Source: an uncultured Prevotellaceae bacterium (GTDB lineage Bacteria > Bacteroidota > Bacteroidia > Bacteroidales > Bacteroidaceae). Taken from it: a stretch of DNA of 12,004 nt. This document shows positions 1 to 5,987 of this stretch, in pieces. Numbering within the stretch: the first letter of the stretch is position 1; every line of letters begins with the position of its first letter. Made by a program: the position numbers and the translations under genes. Under the pieces are notes generated by a model, which was given only the letters and a program-made list of their open reading frames with translations, was not told the origin of the DNA and searched no databases. The stretch is from positions 1 to 12,004 of the forward strand of contig CAMNHM010000082.1 of NCBI GenBank assembly GCA_946539475.1, read 5' to 3'.

Positions 1-1437
1 CGCTATGACTACGAGGAGCTGACGGACACGGCATCCCTGCGCTACGAGCCGGAGACCGAGCTACAAGTGGTGGGTGCCGTCTATCCTTACGAGAGCGACG
101 AGGACTTCAGCGATCTTATTGCTGAGAATCTTGTGAGTATGATAAGTGACAGCCCGGAAGGCAAAGCGATGCACCCCGCTTTGAATGAGGAAGTCGACGA
201 ATTTTTTATCGAGCCTGATGCTAGCAACAATACTGACGAAGAGGAACCTGCTTTCGACGAAGACGAGCCAGCCTTCGACGAGGACGAGCCAGCCTTCGAC
301 GATGGCTATCGCTACCTGCGCAAGCGTGGCCGCCTGAAAGAGGAAGTGACGCTGAAATGTGAGCTGGTGCAGGATACTGATGTAGCCGAGGTGGAGCTGC
401 AGACCCACGACGGTGGCCGTTTCGAGTTCGGTGTGCCAGCCTACTATGGCGATGCCGTCCTCTTTATGATGGCATACAAGGCAGACATCAATGATACGAA
501 GCTGAAGAAATACGAAGACAAAGGCTGGGCCAACGAGTCGGCCGTGGCCAACTATTACGTGAAGCGTGACCTCTTCTTTCCCATCTTCCCTAAGAAATAC
601 AGCTACTATCAGAGCCACCAGCCGGAAGAAGACATCTGGCGGGATGCAGGGACGGGACAGACACTATCCGACGTCGACCGCATCTCGTCGATGGACCGTA
701 TATTGCAGGAAGTCACGGTCAAGAAGCGCCGTAGGAGGGGCCTGCATGCCGTAGACTACTCGAAGCCCGCCTTCGTGATCGACACCCATGAAATCTACAA
801 TCTAGGCATCGACTATGGTCTGTCGACTGGATATTACCGGGTGCGCGATCTGCCGCAGACGGTAGCCCACCTGCTGCTGGGTACGATCTACTCCTATAGC
901 ACCTTTAGGAAGTTCAACGTAGAGGCACTGGTAGATGGATACATCTTCTACCGAGACTACTATTGCGACTCCGATTTGAGCCAACGTGAGGAAGTGGAAT
1001 TAATCAACCCCTATCGCTCAGCGGAGCTCGTCGTCAGCCAGTTGAAGCTGAAACGGCAAGACGAGATGCGTGTGTACACCGACCTTGAGCCTCGCAACCC
1101 CGACCTGCCGCGTACGCGCAGCATGTGTCAGCCCGACATAAAGCTTGACTTCAGGCTCGTCCCCGATGAGGGCGAGCGTCCCACCTATCGCGACCGCCGC
1201 ATCATCCTGCACGGCTTCTACCTGCCCGACCACTTCTACCACCGCGACTACAGCCACAAACCTAAACCAGCCGAGGTTCAGGACTACCGCCGCACACTCT
1301 ACTGGAATCCTAACGCCCAGCTAGACGCCGACGGCCGCTTCACAGCGACCTTCTACAATAACGGCAAGCCTACGCGCATGAAGGTCAGCGCCGTGGGGCT
1401 GACCGATGAAGGGCAGCCGGTATTCAGTAAACCCTAA
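1..1437 (+). CDS. C-terminal part of a large cell-envelope protein with a TonB-plug-like region (5' end outside window)
   Basis: The frame is open from base 1 (it reads RYDYEELTDT at once), so the start lies upstream; the GTG at 67 is not a convincing start. The visible 478 residues have three parts. First is an acidic linker containing a tandem heptapeptide. Next is a stretch resembling a degenerate TonB-receptor plug: ILQEVTVKKRRRRG, encoded around 694-739, resembles the 'L-x-E-V-x-V' entry of plug domains, and VRDLPQTVAHLLLGTI with VDGYIFYRD follow. Last is a C-terminal domain with YRRTLYWNPNAQLDADGRF near 1288-1344. From memory, an RTLYWNP-type ending with a beta-rich tail is typical of large Bacteroidetes proteins annotated as carboxypeptidase-regulatory-like or TonB-plug proteins, which carry macroglobulin-like repeats upstream. 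No beta-barrel follows, so it is unlikely to be a true receptor. Its role is unknown; periplasmic or outer-membrane location is inferred. The family assignment is moderate, the coding call is firm. Confidence 0.6.
   Translation, partial: RYDYEELTDTASLRYEPETELQVVGAVYPYESDEDFSDLIAENLVSMISDSPEGKAMHPALNEEVDEFFIEPDASNNTDEEEPAFDEDEPAFDEDEPAFDDGYRYLRKRGRLKEEVTLKCELVQDTDVAEVELQTHDGGRFEFGVPAYYGDAVLFMMAYKADINDTKLKKYEDKGWANESAVANYYVKRDLFFPIFPKKYSYYQSHQPEEDIWRDAGTGQTLSDVDRISSMDRILQEVTVKKRRRRGLHAVDYSKPAFVIDTHEIYNLGIDYGLSTGYYRVRDLPQTVAHLLLGTIYSYSTFRKFNVEALVDGYIFYRDYYCDSDLSQREEVELINPYRSAELVVSQLKLKRQDEMRVYTDLEPRNPDLPRTRSMCQPDIKLDFRLVPDEGERPTYRDRRIILHGFYLPDHFYHRDYSHKPKPAEVQDYRRTLYWNPNAQLDADGRFTATFYNNGKPTRMKVSAVGLTDEGQPVFSKP
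238..300 (+). repeat. Three tandem 21-bp units encoding an acidic heptapeptide (E-E/D-E-P-A-F-D)
   Basis: Three consecutive in-frame 21-bp units at 238-258, 259-279 and 280-300 encode EEEPAFD, EDEPAFD and EDEPAFD. The second and third units differ at one base, and the first has diverged more, which suggests recent duplication of the last unit. They sit in an acidic, probably disordered linker ahead of the plug-like region. In-frame repeats of this kind commonly vary in number between strains. Confidence 0.9.
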
Positions 1438-1445
1438 TCGTCGAG

Positions 1446-1577
1446 ACTTTGAGATACAAAGTGGGCTCCTCGCGCTACCAAAACAAGTTGTTTTGGTCTT
1501 CAAAGAAGCCGACTTTGATAACCAAAGTGGCCGACTTTGCTTACCAAAACAACTTGTTTTGGTGTCGCGGGTAGCCT
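1446..1577. repeat. Two-copy 66-bp tandem repeat, each unit with a small hairpin and a 21-bp perfect palindrome
   Basis: Units 1446-1511 and 1512-1577 align without gaps at period 66. Each begins with actttg-N5-caaagtgg, a 6-bp-stem hairpin (1446-1462 and 1512-1528). Twenty to thirty bases on comes a perfect palindrome with 10-base arms accaaaacaa/ttgttttggt around one central base (1477-1497 with G, 1543-1563 with C). The two palindromes are therefore exact reverse complements of each other. Identity is high over the first ~52 bases and falls off in the last 14. The second unit also carries an extra actttg half-site at 1534-1539. I infer a dispersed intergenic repeat family; a termination or protein-binding role is possible but not shown. 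Confidence 0.85.
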
Positions 1578-1703
1578 TCTATGCAGACCAAGGGCCCAAG
1601 GGAGCATCATGCAAGTGCCTGTCAGACGTGTACAAAGAGACGTATTGAGGCAGCTTCCCCTAGTTGCCTTGCTACCGCATTGAGGCAAATAGTATACTTT
1701 CGA

Positions 1704-1756
1704 ATGGTAAATAGCGTATTAGCGAGTGCTAATTACCATATTTGCGAGCGCTAATT
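1704..1756. repeat. Bulged inverted repeat with an overlapping 13-bp direct repeat
   Basis: The outer arms atggtaa (1704-1710) and ttaccat (1733-1739) are complementary. Inside them, attagc (1718-1723) pairs with gctaat (1728-1733) around a gagt loop, leaving an unpaired stretch on the left side only. The sequence gcgagtgctaatt (1722-1734) recurs at 1744-1756 with one mismatch. The hairpin lacks a following T-run, so it is not a textbook intrinsic terminator on either strand. Confidence 0.6.
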
Positions 1757-1822
1757 GATATAGTTTTGGATTGCATGAGAGATGTGCACCGACATGCAGT
1801 TCCTGAGTATAGAAGATGCTTG

Positions 1823-2097
1823 CCGAAACACCCCACCACCCACCTGAATCGCTCAAAACGCCTGTGCAGAAAGGGGATTTGAGCAGGTGGGTGTTTGCGC
1901 AACACCCACCTAACACCCACCTGACACCCACCCAACACCCACCAACTGCTACTTGTCGACCAGCAGGCAATCCGCTCGGAAATGCTGAGGGGGCAGAGGT
2001 GGGTGTCAGGTGGGTGTTGGCGCAACACCCACCTGCCGGGAATGCCTTTGTAGAAAGGGTTTTCGGAAGATTCAGGTGGGTGGTGGGGTGTTTTCGG
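1823..2097. repeat. ~275-bp nested inverted-repeat element built from ten copies of an 11-mer
   Basis: The ends are inverted copies: 1823-1850 (ccgaaacacccc...ctgaatc) against 2069-2097 (gattcag...tttcgg), differing by one extra base on the right. Inside are copies of the 11-mer aacacccacct. Four lie in direct tandem at 1901-1944, with single copies at 1835-1845 and 2024-2034. Its complement aggtgggtgtt occurs at 1885-1895, twice in tandem at 1997-2018, and at 2074-2084; some copies carry one or two mismatches. The copies pair symmetrically about a centre near 1960: 1885-1895 with 2024-2034, and 1912-1933 with 1997-2018 (21 of 22). Two compact hairpins also exist, 1885-1911 and 2007-2035, with 11-12 bp stems and gcgc-containing loops. 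There is no transposase and no clear target-site duplication. It could be a MITE-like or REP-like element, or a long terminator; it ends 8 bases past the rubredoxin stop codon. Confidence 0.85.
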
Positions 2098-2105
2098 AAA
2101 GTAGG

Positions 2106-2267
2106 TTACTCCTCTGGCGAGAAGTCGTCCTTGGTCACACCGCAGATGGGGCATACCCAGTCGGCAGGAATGTCCTCGAAGGCAGTGCCTGCGGCAATGC
2201 CGCTGTCGGGATCGCCCACCTCTGGATCGTAGACGTATCCGCATACATCGCATACATACTTTTTCAT
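2106..2267 (-). CDS. Rubredoxin (53 aa)
   Basis: A small one-iron electron carrier of the cytoplasm. Its Fe is held by four cysteines, and in anaerobes it typically passes electrons to peroxide- or superoxide-reducing enzymes. The frame translates as [20 protein letters not shown] at the start and has both rubredoxin knuckles, CDVCG (Cys6, Cys9) and CPICG (Cys39, Cys42). The family-typical GYVYDP, the GT.FEDIP.DW segment and an acidic tail (SPEE) are also present. Length and cysteine spacing match canonical rubredoxins, so the gene looks intact. The ATG at 2267 is preceded by a purine-rich GAAAGAGAG. It lies 58 bp downstream of the glycosyltransferase gene on the same strand, with no TAnnTTTG box in the gap, so it may be the last gene of that transcript. 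The repeat element beginning at 2097 lies just past its stop. Confidence 0.96.
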   Translation of the reverse strand: MKKYVCDVCGYVYDPEVGDPDSGIAAGTAFEDIPADWVCPICGVTKDDFSPEE

Positions 2268-2298
2268 CTCTCTTTCACGTTTTTAGGGGTTAATATTC

Positions 2299-2334
2299 GG
2301 GTTAGCTCTCAATATCTTCCGAGGGTTAGCTCTC
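2299..2334. repeat. 12-bp direct repeat, 24-bp period, spanning a stop codon
   Basis: The 12-mer gggttagctctc occurs at 2299-2310 and again at 2323-2334. The second copy contains the stop codon (TAA on the minus strand, 2326-2328) and last codons of the glycosyltransferase gene. The first copy lies just beyond it, in the gap to rubredoxin. It looks like a small local duplication of the gene's 3' end. Confidence 0.6.
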
Positions 2335-3393
2335 TATGCCCTTAGAGGCCAGCACTCGCGATACTCTCTCGACAATCATCTCGGGCGTGATGCTGTACAG
2401 GCAGGCATAGTCGCCTCGCTTGCAGCTCTTCTGTCCGTAGATGCTGCAGGGACGGCAGTCCATTTCCACGCCGACACAGTTGGCAGGGTCCTGATTCCAT
2501 CCCAGATAGCCGGCTTTGGGATGTGTGGCTCCCCAGACGCTGACGACGGGCGTTGCCGTCAGCGAAGCCAGGTGCATGTTGGCAGAGTCCATCGACAGCA
2601 TGACGTCGAGGTGGCTCATGAGGATCAGCTCTTGGTGCATGGCTTCCAGATGGCATCCCACCTCGACACACTGCGGCATCGCCTTCACCCACTGTGGGAA
2701 CACCTGTTCCTCCTGCCTGCCGCGACCAAAGAGGAAGATGCGGGCCTTGGGGTAACGCTCTGTCAGCAGCCTGACGACCTGCTCCATCTTCTCCACAGGA
2801 TAGATCTTCCCCCTATGTGCGGCAAACGGCGCAATGCCTATCCACTGCTCCCACGAGCGCTGCGGCCCGATGCAGGCCGGCAGCATGTTAAGGTTGCCTC
2901 CCTCGGAGGGGAAGATGGAGTGGAACGCGGGGCGGTCGATGGGGAATCCCAGCCGCTCGAACACTCCGAAATAGTTCTCGAACGACGAGGGCAGCTGCAC
3001 GTTGACCTTCCGCTTGCCTTTCACCAGATGTCGCCGCTCCTTACGATGCTTGTTGATATGCTCCACGCGGAAGCGACCCATGTTGAAGCGCAGCCGCAGG
3101 TATTCGGAGCGGAGCACATTATGCAGGTCGGCAACGTGGGTGAACTGCTTGGCCACCAGCCGGCGATAGAGCGAGTTGAGGCCCTTCACGCCATGATACT
3201 CGTTCTTGACATCAGCCTCCATGAAATTCACGTTCGGCGCCAGGTCATCGAAGAACGGACGGGCATAGGGGCGGCTGAGCACGGTGATGCGCACATCGGG
3301 ATACTGCATAGCCAACGAGTAGACCACGGGTACGACCATGGCCACGTCGCCCAGGGCTGAGAAACGGATAACAAGGATGTGCTGGTGCTTCAT
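2326..3393 (-). CDS. Glycosyltransferase family 9 (heptosyltransferase-like) protein
   Basis: A 355-residue GT-B fold enzyme of the ADP-heptose:LPS heptosyltransferase family (GT9), expected to act at the inner face of the cytoplasmic membrane in lipopolysaccharide core or related envelope glycan assembly. The N-terminus ILVIRFSALGDVAMVVPVV (residues 6-24) is the signature GDV acceptor-side loop. GIAPFAAHRGKIYPVEKM (186-203) opens the C-terminal donor-binding domain. SMDSANMHLASLTATPVVSVWGATHP (267-292) is the conserved sugar-nucleotide motif. The C-terminus has a cysteine group (Cys306, 313, 316, 324, 331) in the CRPCSIYG region, typical of Bacteroidales GT9 proteins as I recall them. Donor and acceptor cannot be read from sequence, so I give no waaF/waaC symbol. 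It starts 15 bp after the DUF4254 gene, so they are very probably co-transcribed. Confidence 0.93.
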   Translation of the reverse strand: MKHQHILVIRFSALGDVAMVVPVVYSLAMQYPDVRITVLSRPYARPFFDDLAPNVNFMEADVKNEYHGVKGLNSLYRRLVAKQFTHVADLHNVLRSEYLRLRFNMGRFRVEHINKHRKERRHLVKGKRKVNVQLPSSFENYFGVFERLGFPIDRPAFHSIFPSEGGNLNMLPACIGPQRSWEQWIGIAPFAAHRGKIYPVEKMEQVVRLLTERYPKARIFLFGRGRQEEQVFPQWVKAMPQCVEVGCHLEAMHQELILMSHLDVMLSMDSANMHLASLTATPVVSVWGATHPKAGYLGWNQDPANCVGVEMDCRPCSIYGQKSCKRGDYACLYSITPEMIVERVSRVLASKGIES

Positions 3394-3408
3394 TCAGGAG
3401 TGTAGCGT

Positions 3409-4023
3409 TCATCCTTTCGCCTTTCCTGCATAGAGCACAGGATTGGTCGAGGGATCGTTGTACATCTTCATCTGTCGGTAGACCTTCATATACTTTCGGC
3501 CTGCCTCGATGTCCTCCAGCAGCTGGTCGATGGCCAACGACAGGTCTTTCTGCTGCTCCAGCAGCACGCCAAGCTTGGCCTGACACTTCTGGCGATGCTC
3601 GTCGGAGGCATCCTTGCGGTCCACCTGCTCCTGCATGTGGTAGATCTTCAGGGCCAGTATCGACAGGCGGTCGACGGCCCATGCCGGGCTCTCGGTATTC
3701 AGCCGCGCGTCGGGCAGCGGCTTCACCTCACTATATACCTGCCGGAAATAGGAGTCGATATCCTCGACGAGGTCGGTACGATCCTGATTGGAACGGTCGA
3801 TGCGGCGTTTCAGCGCCAATGCGTCCTGAGGATCGATCTGCGGATCGCGGATGATATCCTCCAGATGCCACTGCACGGTGTCAATCCAGCACTTCAGGTA
3901 GAGGCTATACTCTATGGCATCCCTGCTATAGGGGTTATGGATCGGAGTGTCGACGTTGTCTGTCAGGTGATAGTCGTTGATGGCCTGACGGAATATCTTA
4001 TTAGCTTGCTCGGTAAAACTCAT
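3409..4023 (-). CDS. DUF4254 domain-containing protein
   Basis: A 204-residue, soluble, strongly helical and charged protein with no signal peptide or membrane segment. I recognise it as DUF4254 from the N-terminal pattern FRQAINDYHLTDNV followed by NPY (residues ~11-31), the helical core LYLKCWIDTVQWHLEDIIRDP, the DR(S/T)NQ-like segment RRIDRSNQDRTDLVEDID and the SPAWAVDRLSILALKIYHM segment. Length matches the family. The family has no established biochemical function that I know of. In Bacteroidales it is commonly found directly beside a GT9 glycosyltransferase, as here, with a 15-bp gap downstream. This suggests a role in the same envelope glycan step, perhaps as a partner or regulator of the transferase. 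The start ATG at 4023 follows a run of AT-rich heptamers rather than a Shine-Dalgarno sequence, which is normal for this phylum. Confidence 0.9.
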   Translation of the reverse strand: MSFTEQANKIFRQAINDYHLTDNVDTPIHNPYSRDAIEYSLYLKCWIDTVQWHLEDIIRDPQIDPQDALALKRRIDRSNQDRTDLVEDIDSYFRQVYSEVKPLPDARLNTESPAWAVDRLSILALKIYHMQEQVDRKDASDEHRQKCQAKLGVLLEQQKDLSLAIDQLLEDIEAGRKYMKVYRQMKMYNDPSTNPVLYAGKAKG

Positions 4024-4030
4024 TATTTTT

Positions 4031-4058
4031 ACTATTTACGATTTACTATTTACTATTT
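4031..4058. repeat. Four tandem heptamers (ACTATTT) filling the gap ahead of the DUF4254 start
   Basis: The units are 4031-4037 actattt, 4038-4044 acgattt, 4045-4051 actattt and 4052-4058 actattt. Read on the coding strand they are AAATAGT units ending 7 bases upstream of the DUF4254 ATG and starting right after the Na/phosphate symporter stop. A single further actattt occurs at 5808-5814, 9 bases upstream of the symporter's own start. AT-rich sequence in this position can act as the ribosome-loading region in Bacteroidetes, so copy number could alter translation; this is inference. Confidence 0.75.
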
Positions 4059-5798
4059 TCACACGTCCCGCTGTCGGGTGCCCATACGGGCCTCGACCAC
4101 GTTCACCACGTAGTCGCCCAGCTTCTCGCACTCGCTGATGAGGTCCATATAGACGGTACCCTCGGCGTAGGTGTACTCGTGATTGTTGATGTCAACGATA
4201 TTCTGCGCCTTCAGCTGGTTGCGGAAGTTGTTGATCTCGTTCTCAATGTTGAAGGTACGATTGACGTCGTACGACTCCTTTCGCCCGCTCATCAGCTGGT
4301 TCATCTGCTGCAGGGCGTTCTCAGCGAGGCCCATCATCTGGTGCAGATGGCTGTACTGCTTCTCGTTGAAGTGATCCTGCTTGGCCTGATACTTGCGGTT
4401 GATGGTGCGCGCCATGTTATAGCAGGCATCGCCGATGGACTCCAGCTCGCTGATCTCGCGCAGCATGGCACGGATCTTGCCCTTCGTCTCGTCGCTCAGG
4501 TGGGCATCGCTGACCTGCTCCAGGTACTTGGCAATCTCGAGCTCCATGTTGTCGCTGATGTTCTCATACTTCTCAATGCGTGAGTAGAGCTTGTTGAACT
4601 GCTCGTCGTCCTGTTTCTTGCCCGTCAGCGACGACGAGTCGTTGAGCAGTTGCTGCACCATGCCAAACATGCGCTGCATGCGCTCCGAGAACGACTGTAT
4701 CTCCTTCTGGGCCTCGAGCACCGAGAGCTCGGGAGTCTTCATGAAGCCGGCAGTGATGAAGTGCAGGCGGAAGTCCTCTTCCTCGTCGACCTTCTTCGGC
4801 TTGATGACCCAGCAGACGAACTTCTCTATCTGCGGTATGAACCAGATGAGGATGCCGGCATTGATGACATTGAACGTAGTGTGGAAGGCGGCCAGCACAA
4901 ATGTCAGCTTGGCGGCATTGGCCATGAAAGCTTCAGGCGTCACGGCATCCTTCGTCATGTCGACATCATAGCCTACCCATCCGCACACCATCTTGACAAA
5001 CGGATGGAACACTATCAGAATCCACAGCACGCCGAACACATTGAAGAACATGTGGGCCAGGGCGGCGCGGCGCGCCTGGGTGTTGGCCGACAGCGCTGCC
5101 AGGTTGGAGGTGATGGTGGTGCCGATGTTCTCGCCCAGCACCAGTGCTATGCCCTGATAGATGGGCAGTGCACCACTGCTGCACAGAATCATCGTAATGG
5201 CCATGACAGCGGCCGATGACTGCACACAGAATGTCAGCGCGCCTCCTAAGATCAAGAATACCAGGGTGGTCCAATACGAGTCGGCATCAAAAGAGCTGAA
5301 GAAACTGAGTACTGCCTCGTTGTGGCCTAAGTCCATCTCGTTGCCCGTCAGGCGCAGCGTGGTAAGACCTAAGAGCAGCAGGCCCAGACCGAAGAGGAAG
5401 TCGCCAATGTAGCGATGCCTCTTCATGTAGATGAGGATGATGCCGACGAAGAATCCCACATAGCTGACGATGCTGATGTCGAACGACATACCCGCCGACA
5501 TGATCCATGCCGTCAGCGTGGTGCCGATGTTGGCTCCCATGATGACAGAAATGGCCTGCGCTAGAGTGAGCAGGCCTGCATTGACAAACGACACGGTCAT
5601 CACGGTGGTGGCGGTCGACGACTGTACGGAAGCAGTGACGAGGGTACCCGTCAGCAGACCCGTAAAACGATTGGTGGTCATGGCCCCGAGGACGTGTCGC
5701 AATTGCGGACCCGCCATCTTCTGAAGGGCGTCGCTCATCGACTTCATACCGAACATCAGCAGCGCGAGCGAACCTAACAGCTTAAAGACAATAAACAT
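4059..5798 (-). CDS. Na+/phosphate cotransporter family protein with C-terminal PhoU-like domain
   Basis: A 579-residue inner-membrane protein of the NptA/YjbB type, predicted to move inorganic phosphate with sodium. Two inverted-topology Na/Pi repeats are visible: QSSTATTVMTVSF (59-71) with GANIGTT (88-94), and QSSAAVMAIT (193-202) with GENIGTT (222-228). These QSS and G-x-NIGTT signatures are the family's paired transport motifs. Hydrophobic helices run to about residue 325 (INAGILIWFIP), then come a charged linker (KPKKVDEEEDF) and about 230 residues of helical, soluble sequence resembling PhoU (LREISELESIGDACYNMART, SECEKLGDYVVNVVEA). The PhoU tail is expected to be cytoplasmic and regulatory. 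Length and domain order are normal and no key residue is missing. Direction, efflux or uptake, is not readable from sequence. It has its own promoter at 5840-5870 and is followed after 35 bp by DUF4254. Confidence 0.95.
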   Translation of the reverse strand: MFIVFKLLGSLALLMFGMKSMSDALQKMAGPQLRHVLGAMTTNRFTGLLTGTLVTASVQSSTATTVMTVSFVNAGLLTLAQAISVIMGANIGTTLTAWIMSAGMSFDISIVSYVGFFVGIILIYMKRHRYIGDFLFGLGLLLLGLTTLRLTGNEMDLGHNEAVLSFFSSFDADSYWTTLVFLILGGALTFCVQSSAAVMAITMILCSSGALPIYQGIALVLGENIGTTITSNLAALSANTQARRAALAHMFFNVFGVLWILIVFHPFVKMVCGWVGYDVDMTKDAVTPEAFMANAAKLTFVLAAFHTTFNVINAGILIWFIPQIEKFVCWVIKPKKVDEEEDFRLHFITAGFMKTPELSVLEAQKEIQSFSERMQRMFGMVQQLLNDSSSLTGKKQDDEQFNKLYSRIEKYENISDNMELEIAKYLEQVSDAHLSDETKGKIRAMLREISELESIGDACYNMARTINRKYQAKQDHFNEKQYSHLHQMMGLAENALQQMNQLMSGRKESYDVNRTFNIENEINNFRNQLKAQNIVDINNHEYTYAEGTVYMDLISECEKLGDYVVNVVEARMGTRQRDV

Positions 5799-5839
5799 CT
5801 TGTTTGACTATTTACAATGTTCGTTAAACGATTTGGTTG

Positions 5840-5870
5840 CAAAGTTACGAAAAAAAGGGCAAACCCGCAA
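5840..5870 (-). promoter_or_regulatory. Promoter for the Na/phosphate symporter gene
   Basis: On the minus strand there is TTG (5870-5868), a 20-bp spacer and TAACTTTG (5847-5840). This is the Bacteroidetes sigma-ABfr pattern and reads toward the symporter ATG at 5798, giving a leader of roughly 35 bases. Confidence 0.75.
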
Positions 5871-5902
5871 GCAAAACCCTTTTTTTCTTTCATCCGAGTA
5901 TG

Positions 5903-5971
5903 TCAGAACTTGTAGCGCACGCCGGCCAGCATTACCAGCATTGCAGCTGACAGCAAAACAATTTTTCTTAT
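5903..5971 (-). pseudogene. Possible remnant of an outer-membrane protein gene: signal peptide joined to barrel C-terminus
   Basis: Just 16 bases past the kinase stop, the minus strand reads a 22-codon frame that begins IRKIVLLSAAMLVMLAG and ends VRYKF before a TGA. The first part has the form of a secretion signal: a basic start, a hydrophobic core and small residues. The last residues match the usual C-terminus of Bacteroidetes outer-membrane beta-barrels (G-V-R-Y-K-F with a terminal Phe). The codon where ATG would be expected is ATA. A simple reading is an internal deletion that fused the two ends of a barrel gene, plus start-codon loss. Chance resemblance cannot be excluded in so short a stretch, and a very short secreted peptide starting at the internal ATG (5939-5941) is less likely. 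Confidence 0.4.
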
Positions 5972-5987
5972 TTCGCCATATTTATGA

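Larger units (their letters stand above)
1438..2105. other. 668-bp intergenic region rich in repeats, no credible gene
   Basis: This lies between the rightward envelope gene and the leftward rubredoxin gene, so it is a convergent 3'-3' interval. Three distinct repeat structures occupy most of it (1446-1577, 1704-1756, 1823-2097; listed separately). Between them, 1578-1703 shows only a short direct repeat, attgaggca at 1644-1652 and 1679-1687. Open frames exist on both strands, but they are made of the repeats themselves (strings such as PKQVVLV or QHPPNTHL) and lack family resemblance. I saw no tRNA or rRNA. The convergent placement allows the repeats to act as bidirectional terminators, which is inference. 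Confidence 0.75.

Noticed and set aside
1446..1577. CRISPR-like array
   Set aside because: There are only two palindromes, no series of equal unique spacers and no cas genes; the regularity is a 66-bp tandem duplication.
1406..1688. Overlapping short open frames on both strands giving PKQVVLV/PKQLVLV peptides
   Set aside because: They are translations of the palindromic repeats, run in both directions over the same bases, and have no start-site support.
1823..2097. Complete insertion sequence
   Set aside because: The interior holds no transposase frame and no target-site duplication is seen at the ends, so only a non-autonomous element can be considered.
1719..2345. Open frames of 83-174 codons on both strands rich in QHPPNTHL or RWVLGG strings
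   Set aside because: They read the 11-mer repeats and overlap the real rubredoxin gene in the wrong frame.
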